From contig JAPLYQ010000061.1 in assembly GCA_026395475.1 (NCBI GenBank), forward strand, positions 1 through 21,666: a DNA stretch of 21,666 nt. Reading direction: 5' to 3'. The stretch is from Candidatus Roizmanbacteria bacterium (GTDB lineage: Bacteria; Patescibacteriota; Microgenomatia; UBA1406; GWC2-37-13). Below are positions 1 to 7,207 of this stretch, piece after piece. The notes beneath the pieces are model-generated. The model saw nothing but the letters and a program-made list of their open reading frames with translations, had not been told where the DNA came from and made no database searches. The first letter of the stretch is position 1. Each line of letters opens with the position of its first letter. Made by a program: the position numbers and the translations under genes.

Positions 1-1
1 A

Positions 2-481
2 GAAACACAATGGAGTGCTATTAGTTCAATGCAAGTATATAACGGAAATATTTATCTTCTAGATGGCGGAAATAATGCACTATATAAATATGCGGTTACA
101 ACCGACGGATATGGCGACAGAGTATCTTATTTTAAGGGGTCCTATGCTGATATGGACGCAAATTCCACTTTTGCGATAGATATATCTGTTTATGTTGCAA
201 ACAAAGACGCAGTTGTAAAGTATACAGCAGGACTTCGAGATGATTTTAAAATGACTATTCCAGGAGAAGGCATCAGTTTAACAAAAATCATTACTCACAC
301 AGATCAGACAGAGTTGTATTTATGGGATAAAAAGAATGGAACGATGTATATAACTTCTCGTGATGGTCTTTATAAAAAACAAGTAGCCTCTACCTACTTC
401 ACTCAAGCGACAGATGTTGAAGTGTATAATAACAAAGCCTTTCTTCTGAAAGATACAAAGTTGTATAGCATAGACCTATGA
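2..481 (+). CDS. C-terminal part of a beta-propeller (NHL/YVTN-like) protein, 5' end outside window
   Basis: The frame is open from base 2, so the gene starts before the window; the first Met (base 29) is internal. The visible ~159 residues are made of repeated short beta-strand units of propeller type: 'YNGNIYLLDGGNNALYKY', then 'TFAIDISVYVANKDAVVKY', 'TELYLWDKKNGTMYI' and 'VEVYNNKAFLLKDTKLYSIDL'. Each has an aromatic/Ile-Tyr strand and a Gly/Asn turn, as in NHL or YVTN blades. No enzymatic motif is visible in the fragment, and the N-terminal domain (often a phosphatase-like or membrane part in such proteins; inference) is not in view. The stop TGA overlaps the ATG of the sigma factor by 4 nt, so the two are probably co-translated. 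A sensing or surface role linked to the sigma factor is possible but not shown. Confidence 0.65.
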   Translation, partial: ETQWSAISSMQVYNGNIYLLDGGNNALYKYAVTTDGYGDRVSYFKGSYADMDANSTFAIDISVYVANKDAVVKYTAGLRDDFKMTIPGEGISLTKIITHTDQTELYLWDKKNGTMYITSRDGLYKKQVASTYFTQATDVEVYNNKAFLLKDTKLYSIDL

Positions 482-1035
482 GAGGGAACGATATTACACA
501 AGAAACACTCGAACAAATAAGACAAGGGAATGAACGAGCCCTCCTTATGCTTTATAAAAAGTATCATAAGCAAATCTTCCAATTTATTAATCGTCAAATA
601 AGAGATGTTGGTATTTCAGAAGAACTTGTTCAAGATGTTTTCTTAGGATGTATTGATGGTATTCGTGAAGGGCATAAAATTGATTCATTCTCCGCATATT
701 TATTTACCATTGCTCGCTATAAAACAATCGATCATATCCGTAGAAAAAAAATAAAAAAGGTAATGATTTCTACACTTCCTGAAAGTATTGTAAATGGTGC
801 TGCAACATTATTGTTTAATGAAAAAGTTCAAAAAGATGAAGTTGCAGATGTTGTGGAAAGAATATTAAAACATCTTCCGCATGAATATGCTCTTATCATA
901 CGACTCAAGTATATAGACGGATTTCCAGTGAAGAAAATAGCCGATAAGCTAGCAGTAAACTTTAAAGCTGCAGAAAGTATGCTTTTTCGAGCGAGACGTG
1001 AGTTTTCAAAGCTGTATTCTGCTCTGAATTCATGA
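478..1035 (+). CDS. ECF-type RNA polymerase sigma-70 family factor
   Basis: A 185-residue protein with the two conserved sigma regions only. Region 2 (about residues 20-92) includes 'SEELVQDVFLGCIDGI' and 'YLFTIARYKTIDHIRRKK', the core-binding and -10 recognition helices. Region 4 (about 125-180) includes 'LKHLPHEYALIIRLKYIDGF' followed by the helix-turn-helix 'KKIADKLAVNFKAAESMLFRAR'. Regions 1 and 3 are missing, as expected for group 4 (ECF) factors. It would direct RNA polymerase to a small regulon, usually under control of an anti-sigma factor. It overlaps the upstream propeller gene and the downstream small membrane protein by 4 nt each, so all three are likely one translationally coupled unit. 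The target promoter is not identifiable from this window. Family call is secure; the signal is unknown. Confidence 0.9.
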   Translation: MRGNDITQETLEQIRQGNERALLMLYKKYHKQIFQFINRQIRDVGISEELVQDVFLGCIDGIREGHKIDSFSAYLFTIARYKTIDHIRRKKIKKVMISTLPESIVNGAATLLFNEKVQKDEVADVVERILKHLPHEYALIIRLKYIDGFPVKKIADKLAVNFKAAESMLFRARREFSKLYSALNS

Positions 1036-1268
1036 AACAAAATACCTCAAATTTGCTAAAAAGACATCTGAAAGAAACGATGATCGTTGAGCCAAACGAT
1101 CTTGGGTTACCTCTCCTAACAACACTTTATAGAAAAGTAAATGTTTTTTTTAAAACTGCACCCTTTATCTTTATTGTCCCACTTTCAATAGTAGGAGCTG
1201 TTGGACTCGTTTATTTATTTGGAATATTAGCAGTTCGACTTGTTTCTCTTCTTCAATATGGCTTCTAA
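1032..1268 (+). CDS. small single-pass membrane protein, candidate anti-sigma factor
   Basis: A 78-residue protein with a polar, mostly basic/acidic N-terminal part (residues 1-43) and one long hydrophobic segment (about 44-72, 'APFIFIVPLSIVGAVGLVYL' onward). No zinc-binding HxxxCxxC anti-sigma motif is present. Its start overlaps the sigma factor stop by 4 nt (ATGA). Position directly after an ECF sigma gene and the topology of a cytosolic tail plus one helix fit a membrane-tethered anti-sigma factor or regulator, but this is inference from context only; no sequence family was recognised. Confidence 0.6.
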   Translation: MKQNTSNLLKRHLKETMIVEPNDLGLPLLTTLYRKVNVFFKTAPFIFIVPLSIVGAVGLVYLFGILAVRLVSLLQYGF

Positions 1269-1839
1269 TATTGCGTCCCTTTTTATGTTTTTCAAACGAT
1301 CAATTGGTCTTATTTTTACTCCATATTCATCGATGAGGAAAATAAGCTTAGAAAGTACATGGCATGAATACATTTGGATTCTTATACTTACAATTGCCTA
1401 TTTTGTAGTTACCAATACTGTCCATTTTTGGATGAATGGATTAATAGGAGCTTTTGGTCTGTATGGTAGTACTATTATTTTTTTCTCCCTTCTTCCTTCA
1501 CACGGGACAATAAAAGAGAAAATGCACAGATTGACAAAAACATGGACATACACACTCCTTCCAACCCTTATTTGGTTTTATTCAACTCTTTTCTTTTATT
1601 TTCTTATTCCACCCCCTCGAACAGCCTCCATTTTGGGTCAATCGTTTAGTATATTTTATATTGCATTTTCAATGAGTTTGCTTGTATGGAAATTAATTCT
1701 TACTTACCTAAGCATTCGATTTTCTTTACGAATACATCTCTATAGAGTTATATATTACATACTCATCTATCTTGCACTTTCCATTCCATTATGGATATTT
1801 CTTTACAATATTGGAATATCTCGCGTTCCTTTTGTGTGA
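1258..1839 (+). CDS. polytopic membrane protein, Yip1-like topology, function unknown
   Basis: About 193 residues from the ATG at 1258 (MASNIASLF); a start at 1240 is possible but would overlap the previous gene more deeply. The protein has about five hydrophobic helices: 'YIWILILTIAYFVVTNTVHF', the segment around 'IGAFGLYGSTIIFFSLL', 'YTLLPTLIWFYSTLFFYFLI', 'FSIFYIAFSMSLLVWKLILT' and 'IYYILIYLALSIPLWIFLY'. A cytoplasmic amphipathic N-terminus (FFKRSIGLIFTPYSSMRKIS) precedes them. The layout (amphipathic start, then five helices) is like Yip1-domain proteins, but no diagnostic motif was recognised. It is the last gene of the sigma-factor cluster; 34 bases with no evident signal separate it from the mevalonate operon, so read-through is possible. 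Confidence 0.65.
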   Translation: MASNIASLFMFFKRSIGLIFTPYSSMRKISLESTWHEYIWILILTIAYFVVTNTVHFWMNGLIGAFGLYGSTIIFFSLLPSHGTIKEKMHRLTKTWTYTLLPTLIWFYSTLFFYFLIPPPRTASILGQSFSIFYIAFSMSLLVWKLILTYLSIRFSLRIHLYRVIYYILIYLALSIPLWIFLYNIGISRVPFV

Positions 1840-1873
1840 ATGATTTGATCTTCTCCCACCGACTCAATAAGGT

Positions 1874-2992
1874 ATGAAGCTTAGTGAATGTAAAAATAAA
1901 GAAGAACGAGCTCAATTTCTAGAAAAAAAATTATCGATTTCCTTAAAAAAAGTTCAACAAGTAGCTATTGATTTAGATGAATCTGTCCATTGCGAAAATA
2001 GAATTGGCTCAATCTCACTACCACTTGGAATTGCAGGTCCACTTAATATTCTTGGTGAGCATGCAAAAGGTGAATTTTATACTCCTCTTGCTACAACTGA
2101 AGGAGCATTAGTTGCATCAGTTAATCGTGGTGCAAAAGCAACGTATGAAAAAGGGATTATATCTACAATTCAAAAAGTGGGAGTTACTCGTGGACCAGTA
2201 TTAAAGGCAAAATCAATTGGTGGAGCAGTAAAAATAGAAAAATGGATATGGGAGCATATGAGTGATCTAGTAAAGAAAGCAGAGGAAACATCTTCTCATA
2301 TAAAACTAATTGATATAACAGTTAAAAAAGCTGGAATGTATATATATATTCGATTTTCATATGACACCGACAAAGCAATGGGTATGAATATGGCAACGAT
2401 AGCAACAGAAAAAATTACGGAGTATATCGCACAAAAAACAAACTCATCTTTAATTGCAGTTGCTGGAAATTTTGACATTGATAAAAAACCTGCATGGCTT
2501 AATAGTATTTATGGGAGGGGATATGTTGTTCAATCGGAAGCTATTATTTCAAAAGATATAGTAAATAAAATATTAAAAACATCGTCTCAATTAATATTTG
2601 GAGTTTGGAAAGCAAAATGTCTTATTGGATCTGCGCTTTCTGGCTCCATTGGTTTTAATGCACACCACGCAAATATTATTGCTGCCTTTTATGCTGCTAC
2701 TGGTCAAGATTTAGCGCATACAGTTGAAGGAAGCTTGGGTATGACAATAGTGGACGTTCTTGAAAATGGTGATTTATATATTTGCGTAAATCTCCCATGT
2801 ATTATGGTTGGAACTATTGGTGGAGGAACAAAACTTATTACCCAATCTGAAGCAATAAGTATTCTTAAATCAGATTCACCACTTGTTCTTGCAGAAGTTT
2901 TATCTTCATCTGTGCTTGCAGGTGAGTTGTCTTTATTATCATCGTTAAGTGAGGGAACATTAGCATCATCACATCAAAAATTAGGTCGATAA
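1874..2992 (+). CDS. hmgA: hydroxymethylglutaryl-CoA reductase, class I
   Basis: Reduces HMG-CoA to mevalonate with two NAD(P)H, the committed step of the mevalonate pathway. The 372 residues correspond to the soluble catalytic domain without a membrane anchor, as in archaeal and bacterial class I enzymes. Visible motifs: 'ENRIGSISLPLGIAGPL' (41-57), 'TTEGALVASVNRG' (74-86), 'DKKPAWLNSIYGRG' (203-216), 'NAHHANIIAAFYAATGQD' (262-279), 'GTIGGGT' (313-319) and the C-terminal 'SSHQKLGR' (365-372). Catalytic residues by family knowledge are E76, K204, D279 and H367, all present. One oddity is the cofactor motif: the usual GDAMGMN reads DKAMGMN (166-172), with Lys at the position of the normally conserved Asp. 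First gene of the operon; no strong ribosome binding site precedes it. Confidence 0.95.
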   Translation: MKLSECKNKEERAQFLEKKLSISLKKVQQVAIDLDESVHCENRIGSISLPLGIAGPLNILGEHAKGEFYTPLATTEGALVASVNRGAKATYEKGIISTIQKVGVTRGPVLKAKSIGGAVKIEKWIWEHMSDLVKKAEETSSHIKLIDITVKKAGMYIYIRFSYDTDKAMGMNMATIATEKITEYIAQKTNSSLIAVAGNFDIDKKPAWLNSIYGRGYVVQSEAIISKDIVNKILKTSSQLIFGVWKAKCLIGSALSGSIGFNAHHANIIAAFYAATGQDLAHTVEGSLGMTIVDVLENGDLYICVNLPCIMVGTIGGGTKLITQSEAISILKSDSPLVLAEVLSSSVLAGELSLLSSLSEGTLASSHQKLGR

Positions 2993-2996
2993 TAGT

Positions 2997-4013
2997 ATGA
3001 AAACAGGAATTACATCATATGGATTTTATATCCCTCAATATCGAATTCGGATAAAAGATATTACGAAGGTATGGGGAAAAAACGCTGAAGAGATTGAGAA
3101 GGGATTGGGTGTCGTAGAAAAAGCCGTAGCAACTGCTGCTGAAGACTCCTTAACGATGGCATATGAATCAAGCTCTGTCGCATTAAAAGGACACACGCAA
3201 CCTATCAATGCACTTTTTTTTGGCACAGAATCTCCAGTTTATGCGGTGAATCCTTCTTCAACCATCTTAGGTGAATTATTAGGGATTGGAAATAATTACC
3301 TTGCATACGATACTCAGTTTGCGTGTAAAGCTGCGACAGGGGCGCTCATATCTGCACTCGCACTTGTGGAAAGTAAACAGATAAAATCAGCTCTGGTTGT
3401 CGCTTCAGATAAGGCAACTGGGAAACCGCATGATGCCCTTGAATATACTGCTGCGTCTGGATCAGTTAGCATAATTGTTGGTGAGAAAAATCCCATCCTA
3501 AGTGTCGATGCTTGGGAATCATATTCTTCAGATACGCCAGATTTTTGGAGACGAGAAGGAATAAAATATCCCTCCCATGGAGGAAGATTTACTGGAAAAC
3601 CATCATACTTTAGACATATTGCCGGATCTGTAAAAGCACTTTTGTCAAAGTCCCAGCACCGACCAGAAGATTTCACATATGCTGTTTTTCATATGCCAAA
3701 TGGAAAGTTTCCGGTGCAAATCGCCTCTCAATTGGGATTTTCATCAGAACAAATACAAAAATCATTAATTGTTTCAGAGTTAGGAAATTCATATACTGCC
3801 TCAGCACTCATGGGGCTTGTTGCGACATTAGAATATGTAAAACCCGGAGAAAAAATATTATTTGCATCTTATGGATCAGGAGCAGGATCAGATGCGTTTA
3901 TCTTTACAGCACTCCCGGCAATTGAAAAAAAACGTCTCAATTTTTCCGCAAAATTGAAAGAAAAGCAATATATCGATTATCCAACATATTTAAAATGCAT
4001 GAGAATAATATGA
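2997..4013 (+). CDS. hydroxymethylglutaryl-CoA synthase, archaeal type
   Basis: Condenses acetyl-CoA with acetoacetyl-CoA to HMG-CoA. At 338 residues it matches the short archaeal-type synthase (COG3425-like) rather than the longer eukaryotic/firmicute enzyme. It is a thiolase-fold protein with the nucleophile C110 in 'TQFACKAATGAL', the general acid/base E78 in 'FFGTESPVYAVNPSS', and H232 in 'FHMPNGKFP'; the C-terminal glycine loop is 'SYGSGAGSDAF' (291-301). It starts 4 bases after the reductase stop without a recognisable Shine-Dalgarno site and overlaps the thiolase by 4 nt. In archaea the same gene order (synthase, thiolase, DUF35) encodes a physical complex that passes acetoacetyl-CoA directly; the order here suggests the same arrangement (inference). 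Confidence 0.93.
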   Translation: MKTGITSYGFYIPQYRIRIKDITKVWGKNAEEIEKGLGVVEKAVATAAEDSLTMAYESSSVALKGHTQPINALFFGTESPVYAVNPSSTILGELLGIGNNYLAYDTQFACKAATGALISALALVESKQIKSALVVASDKATGKPHDALEYTAASGSVSIIVGEKNPILSVDAWESYSSDTPDFWRREGIKYPSHGGRFTGKPSYFRHIAGSVKALLSKSQHRPEDFTYAVFHMPNGKFPVQIASQLGFSSEQIQKSLIVSELGNSYTASALMGLVATLEYVKPGEKILFASYGSGAGSDAFIFTALPAIEKKRLNFSAKLKEKQYIDYPTYLKCMRII

Positions 4014-5161
4014 AATCACACATAATCGGATATCATACAACGCAATTTGGAGAGTTATGGGATAAATCTCTTTTTGACCTCGTAGAAGAATCTATTCTTG
4101 GCGTCCTTAAAAACACAAATATTGAATTTGGAGATATTGATGCAATCTTTTTTGGAAATATGCTGGGAGGAATTTTAGAAAACAATCTCCATTCTGGAGC
4201 AAAAATTGCAGATATTTTTGGTCTCACAATGCCTATATTTAGAGTAGAAGGCGCATGTGCATCAGGAGGAATGGCGTTTCATCTTGCAAACGAATATGTG
4301 AAGTCAGGAAAAGGGAAAACAGTACTGGTTATTGGGGCAGAAAAAATGACTGATGTACAACCAGAATATATTACACAAGGCTTAATGTCTGCAGCATCAG
4401 GTGAGGAGCAGGAATCTGGAATGACATTTCCTGGATTATATGCTCTAATGGCACGAGTATATTTAAAAAAATTTGGATATAACAAAAGCAATCTTGCAGC
4501 AGTTGCTGTAAAAAACCACATGCATGGATTTCTTAATCCAACCGCACATTTCCGAAAAATAATTACTGAAAAACAAGCCCTTGAGAGCTCTCTTGTTGCA
4601 GATCCTTTAGGACTTCTCGATTGTTCACCTGTCTCAGATGGGGCAGCATCACTTATCATTTCAACAAACCCTACTCTCATAAAAAAAAGGCACCATGTGA
4701 AGGTTTTATCTTCACAAGTTGCAACAGATAGCATTTCACTTCTCCAACGTAACTCACTCATTGAGTTAAAAGCGACTCAAATTGCGGCCGAAAAGGCATT
4801 TGGTGAATCTAAAATAAAAAGATCTGATATATCTATTGCCGAAGTACATGATTGTTTTACAATTGCTGAATTATTTGCGATGGAAGACTTGGGATTTTGG
4901 ACAAAAGGGGAGGCGGGAAGAAGAGTTACTCAATACGAAACACTGAGGGATAATAATGGACCACTTATAGTTAACACATCAGGTGGATTAAAGGCATCTG
5001 GTCATCCGGTTGGTGCGACCGGAATTAAACAAATTGGAGAGCTTTATGTGCAACTTACGAATCAGGCAGATAAGCGACAAATAAAAAATGTGAAGTATGG
5101 ATTAGCACATAATGTAGGAGGTTCAGGTGGAACTGCTGTGGTTACAATAATAGGTATTTAA
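4010..5161 (+). CDS. acetyl-CoA C-acetyltransferase, SCP2/archaeal-type thiolase
   Basis: Makes acetoacetyl-CoA from two acetyl-CoA for the neighbouring HMG-CoA synthase. From the ATG at 4010 it has 383 residues. Visible are the acyl-accepting Cys83 in 'RVEGACASGGMAF', H280 in 'EVHDCFTIAE', H332 in 'SGGLKASGHPVGATG' and the C-terminal 'HNVGGSGGTAVV' loop (368-378). That loop replaces the second catalytic Cys loop of classical biosynthetic thiolases and is typical of the SCP2/archaeal group. The start at 4010 is preferred because it gives the ATGA overlap with the synthase stop; an in-frame ATG at 3995 would add five residues. The next gene, a DUF35-like protein, follows after 12 bases, which is the archaeal complex order. 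Confidence 0.92.
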   Translation: MKSHIIGYHTTQFGELWDKSLFDLVEESILGVLKNTNIEFGDIDAIFFGNMLGGILENNLHSGAKIADIFGLTMPIFRVEGACASGGMAFHLANEYVKSGKGKTVLVIGAEKMTDVQPEYITQGLMSAASGEEQESGMTFPGLYALMARVYLKKFGYNKSNLAAVAVKNHMHGFLNPTAHFRKIITEKQALESSLVADPLGLLDCSPVSDGAASLIISTNPTLIKKRHHVKVLSSQVATDSISLLQRNSLIELKATQIAAEKAFGESKIKRSDISIAEVHDCFTIAELFAMEDLGFWTKGEAGRRVTQYETLRDNNGPLIVNTSGGLKASGHPVGATGIKQIGELYVQLTNQADKRQIKNVKYGLAHNVGGSGGTAVVTIIGI

Positions 5162-5173
5162 ATTTATTAAATT

Positions 5174-5476
5174 ATGATAAGCCCAGTAAAAGTGTGGAGA
5201 AGACAAAAAACTATTCGTGATTTACTCGGAAAAACTGGTGTTATTCTCTCATGGACAAAAATATTTACTCCTCCACCACAATTTAAACATATTGCACCAT
5301 ACACAATTGTGTATGCAAAATTAGAGAACGGTCAAAACATATGTGCTCAATTGGTAGATTTCTTAGACAACTCTATATTAATAGACAATAAAAGAGTAGT
5401 TGTAACATTACGAAAATTGAGGGAAAGTGTGGCAGACGATGTTATTCCTTATACTATTGCTTGTAAACTTATATGA
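5174..5476 (+). CDS. DUF35-family OB-fold protein lacking the zinc ribbon, scaffold of the thiolase/HMG-CoA synthase complex
   Basis: A 100-residue protein. It begins with the short N-terminal helix typical of DUF35 proteins ('PVKVWRRQKTIRDLL', 4-18). The OB-fold part follows: 'TGVILSWTKIFTPPPQF' (21-37), 'APYTIVYAKLENGQNICAQL' (41-60) and the closing 'IPYTIACKLI'. In usual DUF35 proteins a four-cysteine zinc ribbon of about 30 residues sits between helix and OB fold; here it is absent and only two isolated Cys (57, 97) exist. In archaea DUF35 bridges thiolase and HMG-CoA synthase. Its position right after those two genes and the PPP-F-x-x-x-x-PY signature support the same role here (inference). 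The stop overlaps the mevalonate kinase ATG by 4 nt. Confidence 0.8.
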   Translation: MISPVKVWRRQKTIRDLLGKTGVILSWTKIFTPPPQFKHIAPYTIVYAKLENGQNICAQLVDFLDNSILIDNKRVVVTLRKLRESVADDVIPYTIACKLI

Positions 5477-6302
5477 AATCAATTCGATATTCTGCCCCAG
5501 GAAAGGCAATTTTGTCAGGAGAACATGCAGTTGTGTATGGAAAACCAGCACTTGTATGTGCAATAGATAAAAGGCTTTCAATTACATTTACCAATTCTGA
5601 TAAAACTATATATCAGGACGCTATATTTCCAATACTTGAAAAATCTGTAGTCGACTTCCTTAAATCAAAAAAACAAGAAATAAAAAAAGTTACCTATACA
5701 TATTCTGTTGAGTCATCAATTCCTATTGGGCGAGGATTAGGTTCATCTGCTGCTTATTGTGCATGTATTTCTGCAGGATTACTTGAACTTTTTTCAGGAA
5801 GAGAATGGGGAAAAGATGAAATAAATATCTGCGCTTATCAGATGGAAAAATATTTCCATAAAAATTCGTCTGGGGTTGATACATCAACTTCCATTATGGG
5901 AGGACTACTCTACTATCGAAAAGAATTTGAATTCCTGAAAACAATCAGTAGTCTTGCGATAAAAATTCCTGAAGTATTTATTAAATCACTCATATTACTT
6001 GATACTGGCAAACCACTCGAAACAACAGGGGAGATGGTGCAGTCAGTGGGGATTTTATTTAATAAAATCAAAATTTATTAGAACAAATAGAAGTTGTTTC
6101 CGATAAAACAAAAAAATTACTATCAACATTAAATAAATATGGAGTTGGAAAGGTAACTGGTGGTGGTGGAAAAAAAGAGTCTTCTGGTTATCTCTTATTT
6201 TTTACTGATGATATGCAACAAGTGACAAAAATATTAAAAGAAAAATCAATCTTATATTTACCATTTATTCCAAGTTATACGGGATTAACAAAAGAATTAT
6301 GA
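5473..6302 (+). pseudogene. mvk: mevalonate kinase (GHMP kinase), interrupted by a single-base frameshift
   Basis: Phosphorylates mevalonate with ATP. The first reading frame (5473-6081, 202 residues) holds 'APGKAILSGEHAVVYGKPAL' (8-27), the ATP loop 'PIGRGLGSSAAYCA' (84-97) and the catalytic Asp136 in 'NSSGVDTSTS'. It then runs into a stop after the out-of-family tail 'NKIKIY'. From about 6066 the -1 frame continues a normal C-terminal GHMP domain: 'NQNLLEQIEVVSDKTKKLL', the third motif 'GKVTGGGGKKESSGYLLFF', and ends in TGA at 6300-6302, overlapping the next ATG by 4 nt. One extra A in the AAAA run at 6064-6067 would restore a ~276-residue kinase, the normal length. Both halves look conserved, so the break is either very recent or an assembly error. 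If real, the protein lacks motif 3 and is probably inactive. Confidence 0.85.
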
Positions 6303-7201
6303 TTCAAACATCAGCTCCAGGAAAACTACTTCTGTTAGGTGATTATGCAGTTGTCTATAATAATCCATGCTTAGTTACTGCAGTGGATAAACGCCTGTAT
6401 GTGGAAGCAGAAATTATTGAGAATGATGAAGATGAAATTATCACTCCCCAAGTAAAAGAAAGTAGATTTGTGTTGGAAACAATTGCACATTTTAAAGAAA
6501 AATTTGCTATAAGAGATTCTGTTCGGATAAAAACTCAAGGAGATTTTTCGCACCAAGTTGGGCTAGGATCTTCATCAGCAGTTACAGTGGCAACACTTGA
6601 AGCCCTTAATCAACTTTTTAATAAAAATCTTAATAAAAAACAAGTATTTGACATGTGTTATTCTGTAACACTCTCTATACAAGGTGTCGGGTCGGGATTT
6701 GATATTGCAGCTGCGGTTTATGGAGGCACTCAATATTATGTCACAGGGGGAACTGTTATAGAACCAATTTTATTGGACAAACTCCCTTTAGTTGTTGGAT
6801 ATTCAGGAATAAAAGCTGACACCCCATTTTATATTCGAAAAGTAGCAGAGGCATTTAAATATAAAAAGGATGAGTTAAAAAATATTTTTACCTCAGTAAC
6901 TGAGCTAGTGGAAGAAGCAAGGATTGGACTTGAAACATCTGATTTTGAAAAAACAGGAAGATGTATGACAAAAAATCACCAGCTACTTCAAAAACTAGGA
7001 GTAAGCATTCCAAAATTAGATGAGATGGTGTCGGCAGCAAATAATGCAGGCGCATGGGGAGCTAAACTTTCAGGAGCTGGAGGAGGCGATTGTATGATTG
7101 CACTTGTTGATGAGGGAAAAAGAGAAGAAGTTACACGTGCTATAGAGAAAGTAGGAGGAGAGATTATTCATGTCGGCTTAAATGCTAAAGGAGTAGAATA
7201 A
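6299..7201 (+). CDS. GHMP kinase, likely phosphomevalonate kinase
   Basis: 300 residues. N-terminal 'SAPGKLLLLGDYAVVYNNP' (5-23) is the GHMP substrate/ATP start motif with Asp in place of the Glu of mevalonate kinases. 'GLGSSSAVTVAT' (88-99) is the phosphate loop, 'GSGFDIAAAVYGG' (131-143) carries the candidate catalytic Asp135, and 'KLSGAGGGDCMIALV' (256-270) is the C-terminal motif. The GAGGGDC form and the gene position between mevalonate kinase and the decarboxylase favour phosphomevalonate kinase, which makes mevalonate 5-diphosphate. A second mevalonate kinase or another GHMP specificity cannot be excluded by sequence reading alone. It overlaps the mevalonate kinase end by 4 nt, so coupling would be lost if the upstream frameshift were real. 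Confidence 0.8.
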   Translation: MIQTSAPGKLLLLGDYAVVYNNPCLVTAVDKRLYVEAEIIENDEDEIITPQVKESRFVLETIAHFKEKFAIRDSVRIKTQGDFSHQVGLGSSSAVTVATLEALNQLFNKNLNKKQVFDMCYSVTLSIQGVGSGFDIAAAVYGGTQYYVTGGTVIEPILLDKLPLVVGYSGIKADTPFYIRKVAEAFKYKKDELKNIFTSVTELVEEARIGLETSDFEKTGRCMTKNHQLLQKLGVSIPKLDEMVSAANNAGAWGAKLSGAGGGDCMIALVDEGKREEVTRAIEKVGGEIIHVGLNAKGVE

Positions 7202-7207
7202 AATAAT

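Noticed and set aside
1845..1873. TTGATC, 17 bases, then TAAGGT as a promoter for the mevalonate operon
   Set aside because: The -10 match is poor and ends directly at the ATG, which would place +1 inside the coding sequence.
3314..4761. Minus-strand open frames of 120 and 160 codons inside the synthase and thiolase genes
   Set aside because: Shadows of clearly functional genes; no motif, promoter or start signal.
6055..6070. Programmed -1 frameshift in mevalonate kinase
   Set aside because: The zero-frame codons AAT AAA ATC do not form an X XXY YYZ slippery site, and re-pairing of the Lys tRNA one base back would meet TAA. A simple indel explains the data better.
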